6,984 bases of DNA, from positions 1-6,984 of the forward strand of contig DNMQ01000343.1 of assembly GCA_003488145.1 (NCBI GenBank), written 5' to 3'. Shown here one piece after another: positions 1-6,037 of this stretch. This DNA comes from Pseudomonas sp. GTDB lineage: Bacteria > Pseudomonadota > Gammaproteobacteria > Pseudomonadales > Pseudomonadaceae. Under the pieces are notes generated by a model. The model made no database searches. It had not been told where the DNA came from and worked only from the letters and a program-made list of their open reading frames with translations. Made by a program: the position numbers and the translations under genes. The first letter of the stretch is position 1. Each line of letters begins with the position of its first letter.

Positions 1-105
1 GGCCAGCCGGTGGCGAAGATTTCCGACTCGCCGGGCAAGACCATGTGCCGCGACGAGGCATTCGTCAGCTACATGCGGCACGTCTTCGGCCTGGCCAATG
101 GCTGA
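1..105 (+). CDS. pncB: Nicotinate phosphoribosyltransferase, C-terminal end (partial)
   Basis: Only the last 34 codons and the TGA stop are present; the gene begins upstream of the window. The visible tail contains [18 protein letters not shown] followed by a [12 protein letters not shown] ending. This matches the conserved C-terminus of bacterial nicotinate phosphoribosyltransferase, in which a PVAKISD.PGKTMC stretch precedes the last helix. The enzyme joins nicotinate to PRPP to make nicotinate mononucleotide in the cytoplasm, the entry step of the Preiss-Handler NAD salvage route. It converges with the diguanylate cyclase gene on the other strand, with only three bases between the two stop codons, so any terminator must lie inside the opposing reading frame. 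The identification rests on recognising a short tail, so it is likely but not certain. Confidence 0.82.
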   Translation, partial: GQPVAKISDSPGKTMCRDEAFVSYMRHVFGLANG

Positions 106-108
106 CGG

Positions 109-1305
109 CTAGCCACCCACGGCAAATGCCTGGGGCGGCTGGACAGCCTCCGGCTCCATGGCGCAGAGGCGATTACGCCCGCTCGTCTTGGCGTAGTACA
201 TGCGCTTGTCTGCCAGCTCCAGCAGGTCCCGGTAGTCCGCCACCTGATCGCAACGGCGCTCGGCCAACCCGATGCTCGCCGTTAGCGGCGCACCGTCCGG
301 CCGCACGCCGAGGCCCTGGCCAACGATGCGCTCGAGCGCCATGTGCGCCTGCTGCATGTCGGTCTCCGGCATGATCAGCAGGAACTCTTCGCCGCCCCAG
401 CGCAGCAGGCTGTCGGAGCCTCGCAGCGTCGCAACCAGACGCCTGGCCGCCTCGCGCAGGACCTGATCGCCGGACTCATGGCCATGGTTGTCGTTGATCG
501 ACTTGAAGTGGTCGAGGTCGATGAAAGCCAGCGCCAGCGGACCATCCTTGCGCTGTGCGCTGTCCCACTGCAACCGAAGGATCTCCTCGCCGCTGCCGCG
601 GGAGAATACCCCGGTGAGCGGATCGCGGATGGCCTGGCGCACCAGCGCGAACATGAACGCCAGCTGGCTCATACTGGCCAGGCTGGCGACGCCGGCGATC
701 AGGATCAACAGCCAGAAGGCACCGGCGAACGACGGCCAGTTCAGCGTCGCCCAGCTGAGATAGCCAGCCAGCGCCTGGGCCAGCAGCAACAGGCTGGAGA
801 GCACCAGATTCTCCACCAGGGTCAGCGGGAAAATGGTCAGCCCGGCCATCAGCACGAATGGCAAAAAGGCATAGCCGGCGCCGACCACCGCGGAGAACTG
901 CGCCAGTTGATAGCTGCCGAGCAAGGTGTGCGAGGCGATGTAGAAGATCGTCGGAATGGCGAACAGGATCGCGATCGCCCGATAGGCATCGAGCAGATTG
1001 CCGCTCGGACGGTAGAACAGCAGCAGGCAGGTGAACGCCAGGCACGCCATCATCCGAAAACCGGCCAGCGCTGCCCACAGCTTGGGCTCGAACACCATCA
1101 GATCGATCAAACTCCACAGCGGGGTGAGCACTGCGAACAGAAAGGCGAACAGGCGAACGCGGTTGACGATCAAGGTCGCGCGGCGCTGGCAGAGCAGCAG
1201 TGGATGGCGTCGCGGGCTCAGCAGATGGCGAAGCTCGCTGGGCTTGAGTTCGCTGGGCAGCAACGAGCTCAGGCGACTGCGCAGCAGGTCGAGAATCGAT
1301 GGCAT
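109..1305 (-). CDS. Membrane-anchored diguanylate cyclase (GGDEF domain)
   Basis: A 398-residue protein predicted to make the second messenger c-di-GMP from two GTP at the inner membrane. A basic N-terminal stretch (residues 32-51, rich in Arg) precedes about six hydrophobic segments (roughly 52-70, 78-98, 109-127, 137-158, 160-182 and 194-221). I cannot assign these to a named sensor domain. The GGDEF domain spans about 227-382: DPLTGVFSR at its start, FIDLDHFKSIND at 261-272, the active-site GGEEF at 304-308, and an intact allosteric inhibitory RxxD site (RGSD, 295-298) five residues before it. The enzyme therefore looks catalytically competent and open to product inhibition. No EAL or HD-GYP domain follows. 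The ATG is preceded by GGGAG at a rather long 11-base spacing; no better in-frame start lies ahead of the first membrane segment. The gene is divergent from estA. Confidence 0.93.
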   Translation of the reverse strand: MPSILDLLRSRLSSLLPSELKPSELRHLLSPRRHPLLLCQRRATLIVNRVRLFAFLFAVLTPLWSLIDLMVFEPKLWAALAGFRMMACLAFTCLLLFYRPSGNLLDAYRAIAILFAIPTIFYIASHTLLGSYQLAQFSAVVGAGYAFLPFVLMAGLTIFPLTLVENLVLSSLLLLAQALAGYLSWATLNWPSFAGAFWLLILIAGVASLASMSQLAFMFALVRQAIRDPLTGVFSRGSGEEILRLQWDSAQRKDGPLALAFIDLDHFKSINDNHGHESGDQVLREAARRLVATLRGSDSLLRWGGEEFLLIMPETDMQQAHMALERIVGQGLGVRPDGAPLTASIGLAERRCDQVADYRDLLELADKRMYYAKTSGRNRLCAMEPEAVQPPQAFAVGG

Positions 1306-1527
1306 TTATTATTGTGCTCCCAGGCAGGGAAGGTTCTTTACACAGCGGACGGCTCCGGTTGCCGCTCGCTGCTTTTCAATATCCGTCTCAACGCATCACC
1401 GTTCGGCGGCACATTGGGCGTCCACAGAAGCGCAAGCGCGGCGAATGGTATCAGTTGGCCATCAAAAACCCTTGAGCCAGGACAATGAAATCGAAGCTGC
1501 CAGTAACTCCTAAGAACGATCTACCGT

Positions 1528-1559
1528 TTGGAAAAATCGCCCTTTCGGGCGCTTATACC
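1528..1559 (+). promoter_or_regulatory. Possible estA promoter with a dyad in a long spacer
   Basis: A TTGGAA hexamer (1528-1533, 4 of 6 matches to the sigma-70 -35 box) is followed after 20 bases by TATACC (1554-1559, 4 of 6 matches to the -10 box). Between them lies a perfect dyad, CGCCC-TTTC-GGGCG (1538-1551). A 20-bp spacer is too long for efficient sigma-70 recognition, and a dyad in a 19-20 bp spacer is the layout used by MerR-family regulators. Alternatively the dyad is only an RNA hairpin: read on the minus strand it is followed closely by five Ts and could be a weak terminator. No MerR-type gene is in the window. Evidence is by eye only. Confidence 0.3.
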
Positions 1560-1587
1560 CGCTGGCGGCTCCCAATAGCGTGGCCGG

Positions 1588-1611
1588 ATCGCCCGCGCAT
1601 GTGCGAGCGAT
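1588..1611. repeat. 24-bp near-palindrome in the estA leader
   Basis: The two 12-base halves match at 10 of 12 positions, with outer arms ATCGC and GCGAT around a CATG-containing centre. In RNA one of the two mismatches becomes a G-U pair, leaving a single C-A mismatch. It sits 34 bases before the GTG start of estA and about 22 bases before its ribosome-binding site. It could be an operator for a dimeric regulator or a leader hairpin. It overlaps a possible but less likely ATG start for estA at 1610. Confidence 0.4.
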
Positions 1612-1633
1612 GCATCCAAACAAAAAGAACAAT

Positions 1634-1639
1634 AAGGAG
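1634..1639 (+). promoter_or_regulatory. Ribosome-binding site deciding the estA start
   Basis: AAGGAG lies six bases before the GTG at 1646. This strong Shine-Dalgarno match at ideal spacing selects the GTG over the upstream in-frame ATG at 1610 and GTG at 1580, neither of which has a comparable site. Confidence 0.8.
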
Positions 1640-1645
1640 TTACCC

Positions 1646-3556
1646 GTGCAGAGCGCCCTCAAACCGCTTGCGGCAGCCGTTCTACTCACCTGCGCGACAG
1701 ACGCGGCCATCGCCAATGACGGCCCGTTCAGTCAGTTCGTCGTCTTCGGCGACTCGCTGAGCGATGCTGGCAACTTTCCCGACCTGCAAAGCCCGACACT
1801 CGGGGGCAACCCTACAGGAGGTCTGCGCTTCACCAACCGCACCGGCCCTACCTACGGTGCCGGCGAATATATCGGCGAGGTCGGCACGCAACGCCTGGCG
1901 AGCATGCTGGGCCTTCAATCGTTACCCTCCACGCCGCTGTTACCGGCAGTCCTCACAGGCGATCCGGACGGCACCAACTATGCCGTCGGCGGTTACCGCA
2001 CCGACCAGATTCTCGATTCGATCACCCTCGACTCGACCGTTTCCGCGGGCGGCTCTACCCGGACCCGGCCTGGCTATCTGGTCGAGAGCCCGCGCGTCGA
2101 CAGCAATGCTCTCTACTACCTGAACGGCGGCGGTAACGACATTTTCCAGCTCGGCACCAACCCGGTCACGATGGCTGACGCCGCCGGCAATCTGGTGGCT
2201 GGCGTCGCTGCACTACAGGCCGCGGGCGCGCGCTACATCATCGTCTCCGACCTGCCCGACGTCGGCACCACGCCACTGGGCTTCATCACTGGCCAGGCCG
2301 CCACATTCAACTTTCTGAGCGACCAGTTCAACACCGAGCTGGCGAGCCAGCTGCAAGCTCAGGGCGGCAACTACGTGCTGGTGAACAACCGCCTGTTGCT
2401 GGCCGAGGTACGTGGTGACCTGGCCGCCTTCGGCTTCGACCCCAACGTGGCACAGACAGCCGTGTGTTTCGATGCGTCGGGCGGCACCTGCCTGCCGGAC
2501 CCGACCTACAGCCTCGGCGGCACAGCACCTGATCCTAGCCGCCTGCTGTTCAACGACGCCGTCCATCCAACCACCGCTGTTCATCAGATCAGCGCCGACT
2601 ACCTGTACTCGATCATTTCCGCGCCGTGGGAAGTATCCCTGCTACCGGAAATGGGCCGCTCGGCACTGCGCGCTCACCTGCAGCAACTGGACAACGAACT
2701 GTCTGCGCGGCGCGGCGACTGGCAGGCGGTCGGCGCCTGGCGCACCTTCGTCCAGGGTGGTTACAACCGGCCTGAGTACGACGGTTACGGTGGCGGTGAC
2801 GGTAGCGGCCTGAGTCTGTCGCTTGGTGTTACCCAGCGTTTGAGTGAGACGTGGCTGGCCGGCGTCAGCCTGGGCCTGGCGGAAAACTCGCTGGAACTGG
2901 GCAGAAACGACTCCGAGTACGACATGCGCAGCTACCTGGCCACGGCCTTCGCCCGTTACGAATACCAGCGTCTGTTCTCCGACTTCAGCCTCAGCGCCGG
3001 TTATCTGGACTACCACGACCTCAAGCGTACGTTCGCCCTTGGCATCAGCGAGCGCACGGAAAAGGGTGACACCGAAGGCACGCTATGGGGTGCGGCGGCG
3101 AAGGCTGGCTTCAACCTGATGCAGCCAGGCGATCAACTCCAGTTCGGCCCATTCGTCGGTGCCAGCTATCAGAAGGTCGAAGTCGATGGTTACAGCGAGC
3201 AGGGCGAGCGCTCCACTGCATTGAGCTATGACGATCAGGAACTGGATTCGCTGCGCCTCTCACTCGGCCTGTTCGGCGACTATGCGCTGAGCGAACGCAC
3301 GCGGCTATTCGGCGAGGTGGCGCGGGAGGTGGAGCGCGAGGACGAGGATCGGCGTGACCTGCGCATGTCGCTGAACAGTGTGTCGGGCAACAGCTTCGAG
3401 CTGCCGGGCGCGGTACCGACCGGCGACCAGACGCGCTTCAGCGTGGGCCTGACGCACCGCCTGACGCCCGGTCTGGCGCTGCGCGCCAACTACCATTACC
3501 GCGGCAACGATAACCGCGACCACGGAGTGGGGCTGTCACTGGCCTGGGACCTGTAA
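1646..3556 (+). CDS. estA: Outer-membrane GDSL esterase autotransporter (EstA family)
   Basis: A 636-residue type Va autotransporter, close in length to Pseudomonas aeruginosa EstA. Residues 1-23 form a Sec signal peptide ending in Ala-Ile-Ala; cleavage there would put the nucleophile at mature residue 14. The passenger (about 24-325) is a GDSL/SGNH hydrolase: FGDSLSD with catalytic Ser37, the NYAVGG block (111-116), GGND with Asn164, and NDAVHPT carrying Asp304 and His307. Cys274 and Cys282 could pair. Residues about 333-357 look like the helix threaded through the barrel, and 360-636 show alternating beta-strand patterns ending in LSLAWDL, typical of the membrane barrel. The family cleaves ester bonds of short- to medium-chain substrates while displayed on the cell surface, and has been linked to rhamnolipid production, motility and biofilm. 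The GTG start is supported by AAGGAG six bases upstream. The gene appears monocistronic, with a hairpin after the stop. Confidence 0.95.
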   Translation: MQSALKPLAAAVLLTCATDAAIANDGPFSQFVVFGDSLSDAGNFPDLQSPTLGGNPTGGLRFTNRTGPTYGAGEYIGEVGTQRLASMLGLQSLPSTPLLPAVLTGDPDGTNYAVGGYRTDQILDSITLDSTVSAGGSTRTRPGYLVESPRVDSNALYYLNGGGNDIFQLGTNPVTMADAAGNLVAGVAALQAAGARYIIVSDLPDVGTTPLGFITGQAATFNFLSDQFNTELASQLQAQGGNYVLVNNRLLLAEVRGDLAAFGFDPNVAQTAVCFDASGGTCLPDPTYSLGGTAPDPSRLLFNDAVHPTTAVHQISADYLYSIISAPWEVSLLPEMGRSALRAHLQQLDNELSARRGDWQAVGAWRTFVQGGYNRPEYDGYGGGDGSGLSLSLGVTQRLSETWLAGVSLGLAENSLELGRNDSEYDMRSYLATAFARYEYQRLFSDFSLSAGYLDYHDLKRTFALGISERTEKGDTEGTLWGAAAKAGFNLMQPGDQLQFGPFVGASYQKVEVDGYSEQGERSTALSYDDQELDSLRLSLGLFGDYALSERTRLFGEVAREVEREDEDRRDLRMSLNSVSGNSFELPGAVPTGDQTRFSVGLTHRLTPGLALRANYHYRGNDNRDHGVGLSLAWDL

Positions 3557-3574
3557 GGTTCGTAGAGCGCAAAG

Positions 3575-3605
3575 GCCGCCGTCGCGAATACGCGCGGCGG
3601 CTCTT
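3575..3605. terminator. GC-rich hairpin between convergent estA and coiled-coil gene
   Basis: GCCGCCG (3575-3581) pairs with CGGCGGC (3595-3601), extended inwards by CGCG/CGCG around an AATA loop with one bulged T. The stem has 11 base pairs. On the plus strand it is followed only by TCTT; on the minus strand by CTTT. It lies 19 bases after the estA stop and 11 bases after the stop of the minus-strand gene, so it probably ends transcription from both sides. The short T tracts make it an imperfect intrinsic terminator. Confidence 0.65.
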
Positions 3606-3611
3606 ACGCGG

Positions 3612-4517
3612 TTAACGTCCGTCGAGCTGACCTTGCAGATTGGCGATCTGCCCCTGCATGGCATTGATGGTGCGGGTGACCTGCGCCCGGAAGGAGTCGA
3701 ACTCGGCGGTGTTGATCGCGTTTGGCGCGGGCGCCGGCCGATTATCCAGCTCACTGCGCAGCACCAGGATGTCCTGCTCGAGCCGACTGATCGCCTGACT
3801 CTGGTTACCGCTCTGCTTCAGCGCCGCGACATCCTTGCTCAGACCGTCGAACCGCCCGGCCAGCTTCGCCTGTTCGTCCAGCGCCGACTTGAGCGAAGCC
3901 TGCTCGCTGCCCAGCGCTTTGACGCTCTCTGCCAGGGTTGCCGTACTGCGCTGCTGGGCCTGCAGATCGGTGCCGAGCTGTTCGAGGCGCGTGCCCTGCT
4001 CGTCCATGCGCCGATCCTGATTGCCCTGTTTGCCAGTCAGACTCTGCTGTTCGGTAGCAAAGGCCTGCTGCTTGCGGTCAAGATCGATGGCCTGTTGCTC
4101 CAGCTGCTTGATGCGCAGTTTCACCGCCTCGCTTTCCGTAGTCACATTGGACTCGGTCGCAACGACTTTCCCGCTGATGTCCTGCAGTCGTCCCGCCGCA
4201 TCCTCACTGATACGCGCGAAGCTTTCCTGGGTGGCGACCAGCTGCATTTCCAGCATGGCGATCTTCTGATAACTCCACCACCCGAGAGCGCCAAGGCTGA
4301 GGAGCAAGGCCAGCACCATGACCCACAGCGGCGCCGTGCTCACCTTGCCAGCAGTGCTTGCAGGGCGACGTTTCTGGCGGGAGCGCCCGTCATCCACAGG
4401 CTCATCGGCGGTTCTGCGGATCGGCTCGAGATCCGGCGCCGGATAGGGCTCCACGCGGTCACGGCCTGCGGTCAGGCTGGGAATGTTGTCCAGTTCGTCG
4501 TGAGCATCGTTGCGCAT
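3612..4517 (-). CDS. Single-span membrane protein with long coiled coil, function unknown
   Basis: A 301-residue protein. Residues 1-60 are polar, rich in Asp, Pro and Arg, and probably disordered. A single hydrophobic segment at about 63-83 (PLWVMVLALLLSLGALGWW) is preceded by basic residues, giving a cytoplasmic N-terminus and a periplasmic C-terminus. From about 85 to 258 the chain is Gln/Glu/Leu-rich with heptad spacing, a long coiled coil; a Pro-Ala linker (261-265) leads to a second short helix (270-299). No catalytic motif is visible. I recall similar proteins in other pseudomonads, sometimes labelled 'ATPase', but there is no Walker A or B motif here, so that name would be unsupported. 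The ATG has GAAGG six bases upstream and a TATACT -10 box about 40 bases upstream. It converges with estA. A structural or scaffolding role in the envelope is possible but is only a guess. Confidence 0.9.
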   Translation of the reverse strand: MRNDAHDELDNIPSLTAGRDRVEPYPAPDLEPIRRTADEPVDDGRSRQKRRPASTAGKVSTAPLWVMVLALLLSLGALGWWSYQKIAMLEMQLVATQESFARISEDAAGRLQDISGKVVATESNVTTESEAVKLRIKQLEQQAIDLDRKQQAFATEQQSLTGKQGNQDRRMDEQGTRLEQLGTDLQAQQRSTATLAESVKALGSEQASLKSALDEQAKLAGRFDGLSKDVAALKQSGNQSQAISRLEQDILVLRSELDNRPAPAPNAINTAEFDSFRAQVTRTINAMQGQIANLQGQLDGR

Positions 4518-4555
4518 GGGGTACCTTCAATGGCGCGGTGCGAAATACAGCGCGC

Positions 4556-4561
4556 AGTATA
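4556..4561 (-). promoter_or_regulatory. Probable -10 box for the coiled-coil gene
   Basis: Read on the minus strand this is TATACT (5 of 6 matches to TATAAT). Transcription would start near 4548, giving a leader of about 30 bases before the ATG at 4517. The matching -35 region is poor: CTGATG at 18-bp spacing matches 3 of 6 positions, so an activator may be needed. Confidence 0.5.
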
Positions 4562-4605
4562 ACGATTCAGGGCGTGCCCATCAGTGACGGCGCGCCGGTG
4601 GAGCA

Positions 4606-4657
4606 GATGCACCGTGGTAGAGCAGTGCGCCGCTTGTGATACGCATCACGGTGCATC
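4606..4657. repeat. 11-bp perfect inverted repeat with 30-bp spacer
   Basis: GATGCACCGTG (4606-4616) and CACGGTGCATC (4647-4657) are exact reverse complements. In RNA the stem can extend inwards by a G-U and a U-A pair. Inside the spacer TGCG (4626-4629) can pair with CGCA (4642-4645). The right arm also shares bases with the GTGAT/ATCAC dyad at 4636-4649, so the two pairings are mutually exclusive. No T tract follows on either strand, so this is not a simple intrinsic terminator. Confidence 0.55.
4635..4650. promoter_or_regulatory. CRP/Vfr-like binding site
   Basis: TGTGA-N6-TCACG matches the CRP-type consensus TGTGA-N6-TCACA at 9 of 10 defined positions, with a symmetrical GTGAT-ACGC-ATCAC core. 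Its centre lies about 94 bases upstream of the inferred start of the minus-strand coiled-coil gene, a distance at which CRP-type activators can work. It lies about 230 bases before the plus-strand 88-codon gene. Pseudomonads carry the CRP homologue Vfr. The site is predicted by eye. Confidence 0.4.
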
Positions 4658-4875
4658 GAATGGCGCACTCGGCAGCCCCGCGAACAGGCACCACAGCGGT
4701 GACATCAACTACGGGCAGTCTGCAGGCCTCGCCAGCCGGGCGCTTCGCCTGCCAGATGCAAAAACCGCGCAGCAACGCCGGAAATTGGTACGCCACTTGC
4801 TCTGTCTCTCTTGCCAGCGGATAGACACTTCCGACAGGGATGTTGGGCCTTAGGGCAATTCACGAGGAACACAGC

Positions 4876-5142
4876 ATGGAGCTGAACAAGGCGGTTATCG
4901 ACTGCATGCGCAGCCTGCGACGCAGACTTCGCGATGAGCAGCAACTCGACATCCATCTCGACCAACCGGATGCGGTTACGGCAATGCTTGCCGGGTGCAT
5001 GAACTCCAACGATGAGCTGACCCGCGAACTCGGACGCCAGCTCGCCGCGTTCAGTGATCGGTTGCCGGCACCACCTCCACCACGCGCGGCCAGCAGCGGC
5101 GCCACGGTACGTATTTACCGAGGCCAGCGCGTACTCGCCTGA
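4876..5142 (+). CDS. Small hypothetical protein (88 aa)
   Basis: I do not recognise this protein. The ATG has GAGGA (4864-4868) seven bases upstream; a longer frame opening at 4840 lacks such a site. Residues 1-62 look helical and charged, with an Arg-rich patch (LRRRLRD, 14-20) and two cysteines (Cys10, Cys41). A proline run (PAPPPP, 64-69) and a short Ala/Ser linker follow, then a C-terminal VRIYRGQRVLA tail. There is no signal peptide or membrane segment, so it is probably cytoplasmic. The gene stops four bases before the stop codon of convergent argP, with no terminator between them. A weak TTGCTC element at 4797-4802 might be part of its promoter, but no good -10 follows. The ribosome-binding site and tight packing argue for a real gene. 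Confidence 0.7.
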   Translation: MELNKAVIDCMRSLRRRLRDEQQLDIHLDQPDAVTAMLAGCMNSNDELTRELGRQLAAFSDRLPAPPPPRAASSGATVRIYRGQRVLA

Positions 5143-5146
5143 CCGC

Positions 5147-6037
5147 TCAATCAACCAGTAACCAGTCGCTGGCGCAACGCACCAGATGCCGGGTCAGCTC
5201 GTCGAGCAATTGCCCGCCATTACGCCAGTGATGCCAATACAAAGGCACGTCGATCGGCGGTCCGGACAGCACATCGACCAATTCCCCGCGCGCAAGTTCG
5301 CCGCGCACCTGTAACTCCGGCACCAGCCCCCAGCCAAGCCCGCTCTGCAGCAGGCGTACGAAACCTTCGGACGACGGGCAGAGGTGATGGACGAACGCCT
5401 CTCCCCCGCCGACTGCCGCCATGTAGCGGTGTTGCAGCTGGTCATCCGGGCCGAACACCACGGCAGGCACCCGAGCCAGATCCGCAGCGGCTGCCGGTCG
5501 CTGGAAATGCCGACTGACAAAGACCGGACTGGCCAGCGCGCGATAGCGCATCGCCCCAAGAAACTGACTGCGCGCGCCTGCCAGCGGCCGTTCCGCCGCG
5601 CACACGCAGGCTGCAACCTCGCCAGCCCGCATGCGCTTGAGCCCGACCGCCTGGTCTTCCACCACATGATCGAGCAGCACCCGATGCTCGGCGCAGAACG
5701 ACGCCACCGCGCCGGCCCACCAGGTCGCCAGGCTGTCGGCATTCAGGGCAATACGCAATCGCTCGGGCAGGCGATTTTCGTCCAGCGCCGGGACCTGCCC
5801 TTGCAGGTCCCGCTCGAGCAAGCGCACCTGCTGCACATGGTTGAGCAATCGTTGACCCAGCTCGGTCGGCCGGGGCGGCGTATCGCGCAGCAGCACCGGC
5901 TGGCCGACGCGCGCCTCGAGTAATTTGATCCGCTGGGATATGGCCGATTGCGAAAGCCCCAACGCCTGCGCGGCTCGTTCGAAACCCGCCTGTTCGACAA
6001 CTGCCGCAAGCGCCGCGAGTAATTTGTAATCGAACAT
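5147..6037 (-). CDS. argP: LysR-type regulator ArgP (IciA), controls argO
   Basis: A 296-residue LysR-family transcription factor. The N-terminal winged helix-turn-helix (about 3-60) contains GFERAAQALGLSQSAISQRIKLLE, followed by GQPVLLRDTPPRPTELGQ. Both closely match Escherichia coli ArgP. The effector domain (about 92-296) has the diagnostic NADSLATWW (99-107), SSEGFVRLLQSGLGWGLVPELQV and LYWHHW blocks. In E. coli this protein binds lysine or arginine and switches transcription of the exporter gene argO, along with lysine-biosynthesis genes; the older name IciA refers to reported binding at the replication origin. I choose the ATG at 6037 because it begins the conserved domain and has TAGGA six bases upstream; the frame remains open further upstream, but that would run into argO. 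It is divergent from argO across 90 bases, the expected arrangement. Confidence 0.94.
   Translation of the reverse strand: MFDYKLLAALAAVVEQAGFERAAQALGLSQSAISQRIKLLEARVGQPVLLRDTPPRPTELGQRLLNHVQQVRLLERDLQGQVPALDENRLPERLRIALNADSLATWWAGAVASFCAEHRVLLDHVVEDQAVGLKRMRAGEVAACVCAAERPLAGARSQFLGAMRYRALASPVFVSRHFQRPAAAADLARVPAVVFGPDDQLQHRYMAAVGGGEAFVHHLCPSSEGFVRLLQSGLGWGLVPELQVRGELARGELVDVLSGPPIDVPLYWHHWRNGGQLLDELTRHLVRCASDWLLVD

Larger units (their letters stand above)
1306..1645. other. Divergent intergenic region between the GGDEF gene and estA
   Basis: These 340 bases hold no gene I can support. They must contain the minus-strand promoter of the cyclase gene, but I see no convincing -35/-10 pair for it. 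The estA-proximal half carries a weak promoter-like pair with a dyad in its spacer (1528-1559) and a 24-bp near-palindrome (1588-1611); both are listed separately. A reading frame starting at the ATG at 1485 runs on into estA in another frame, but its AGGA lies only two bases before the ATG, so I treat it as noise. The length suggests more regulation than a simple pair of promoters, which is an inference. Confidence 0.6.
4518..4875. other. Intergenic region with promoter and nested inverted repeats
   Basis: These 358 bases separate two divergent genes. They contain the minus-strand promoter at 4556-4561, a CRP-like dyad and an 11-bp inverted repeat (listed separately), a GGCGCGCC palindrome at 4589-4596, and a small GGCG-CTT-CGCC hairpin near 4740. 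Reading frames here (for example 4581-4796 minus and 4584-4853 plus) lack ribosome-binding sites and have weaker third-position GC bias than the real genes, so I do not call them. An unannotated small RNA or long leader is possible. Confidence 0.6.

Noticed and set aside
343..1488. Long plus-strand open frame (381 codons) antisense to the diguanylate cyclase
   Set aside because: It is Gln/Arg-rich with no domain or membrane pattern, while the minus strand encodes a clear GGDEF protein. Long antisense frames are expected in GC-rich coding DNA.
1580..1645. Upstream in-frame starts for estA (GTG at 1580, ATG at 1610)
   Set aside because: They would put a charged, Asn/Lys-rich extension before the signal peptide and lack a ribosome-binding site, unlike the GTG at 1646.
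3633..4562. Plus-strand frame of 309 codons, longer than the minus-strand gene it overlaps
   Set aside because: The minus-strand frame has a membrane span, a regular heptad pattern, a ribosome-binding site and a -10 box. The plus-strand product shows none of these.
4581..4796. Minus-strand frame of 71 codons in the 4518-4875 gap
   Set aside because: The start is a GTG without a Shine-Dalgarno sequence, third-position GC is only about 65 percent by my count, and no recognisable motif is present.
4584..4853. Plus-strand frame with several Cys and His residues in the same gap
   Set aside because: The cysteine spacing fits no zinc-binding pattern I know, there is no ribosome-binding site, and the frame ends before the better-supported gene at 4876.
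5384..5923. Plus-strand 179-codon frame antisense to argP
   Set aside because: A shadow of the clearly identified ArgP coding sequence with no domain content.
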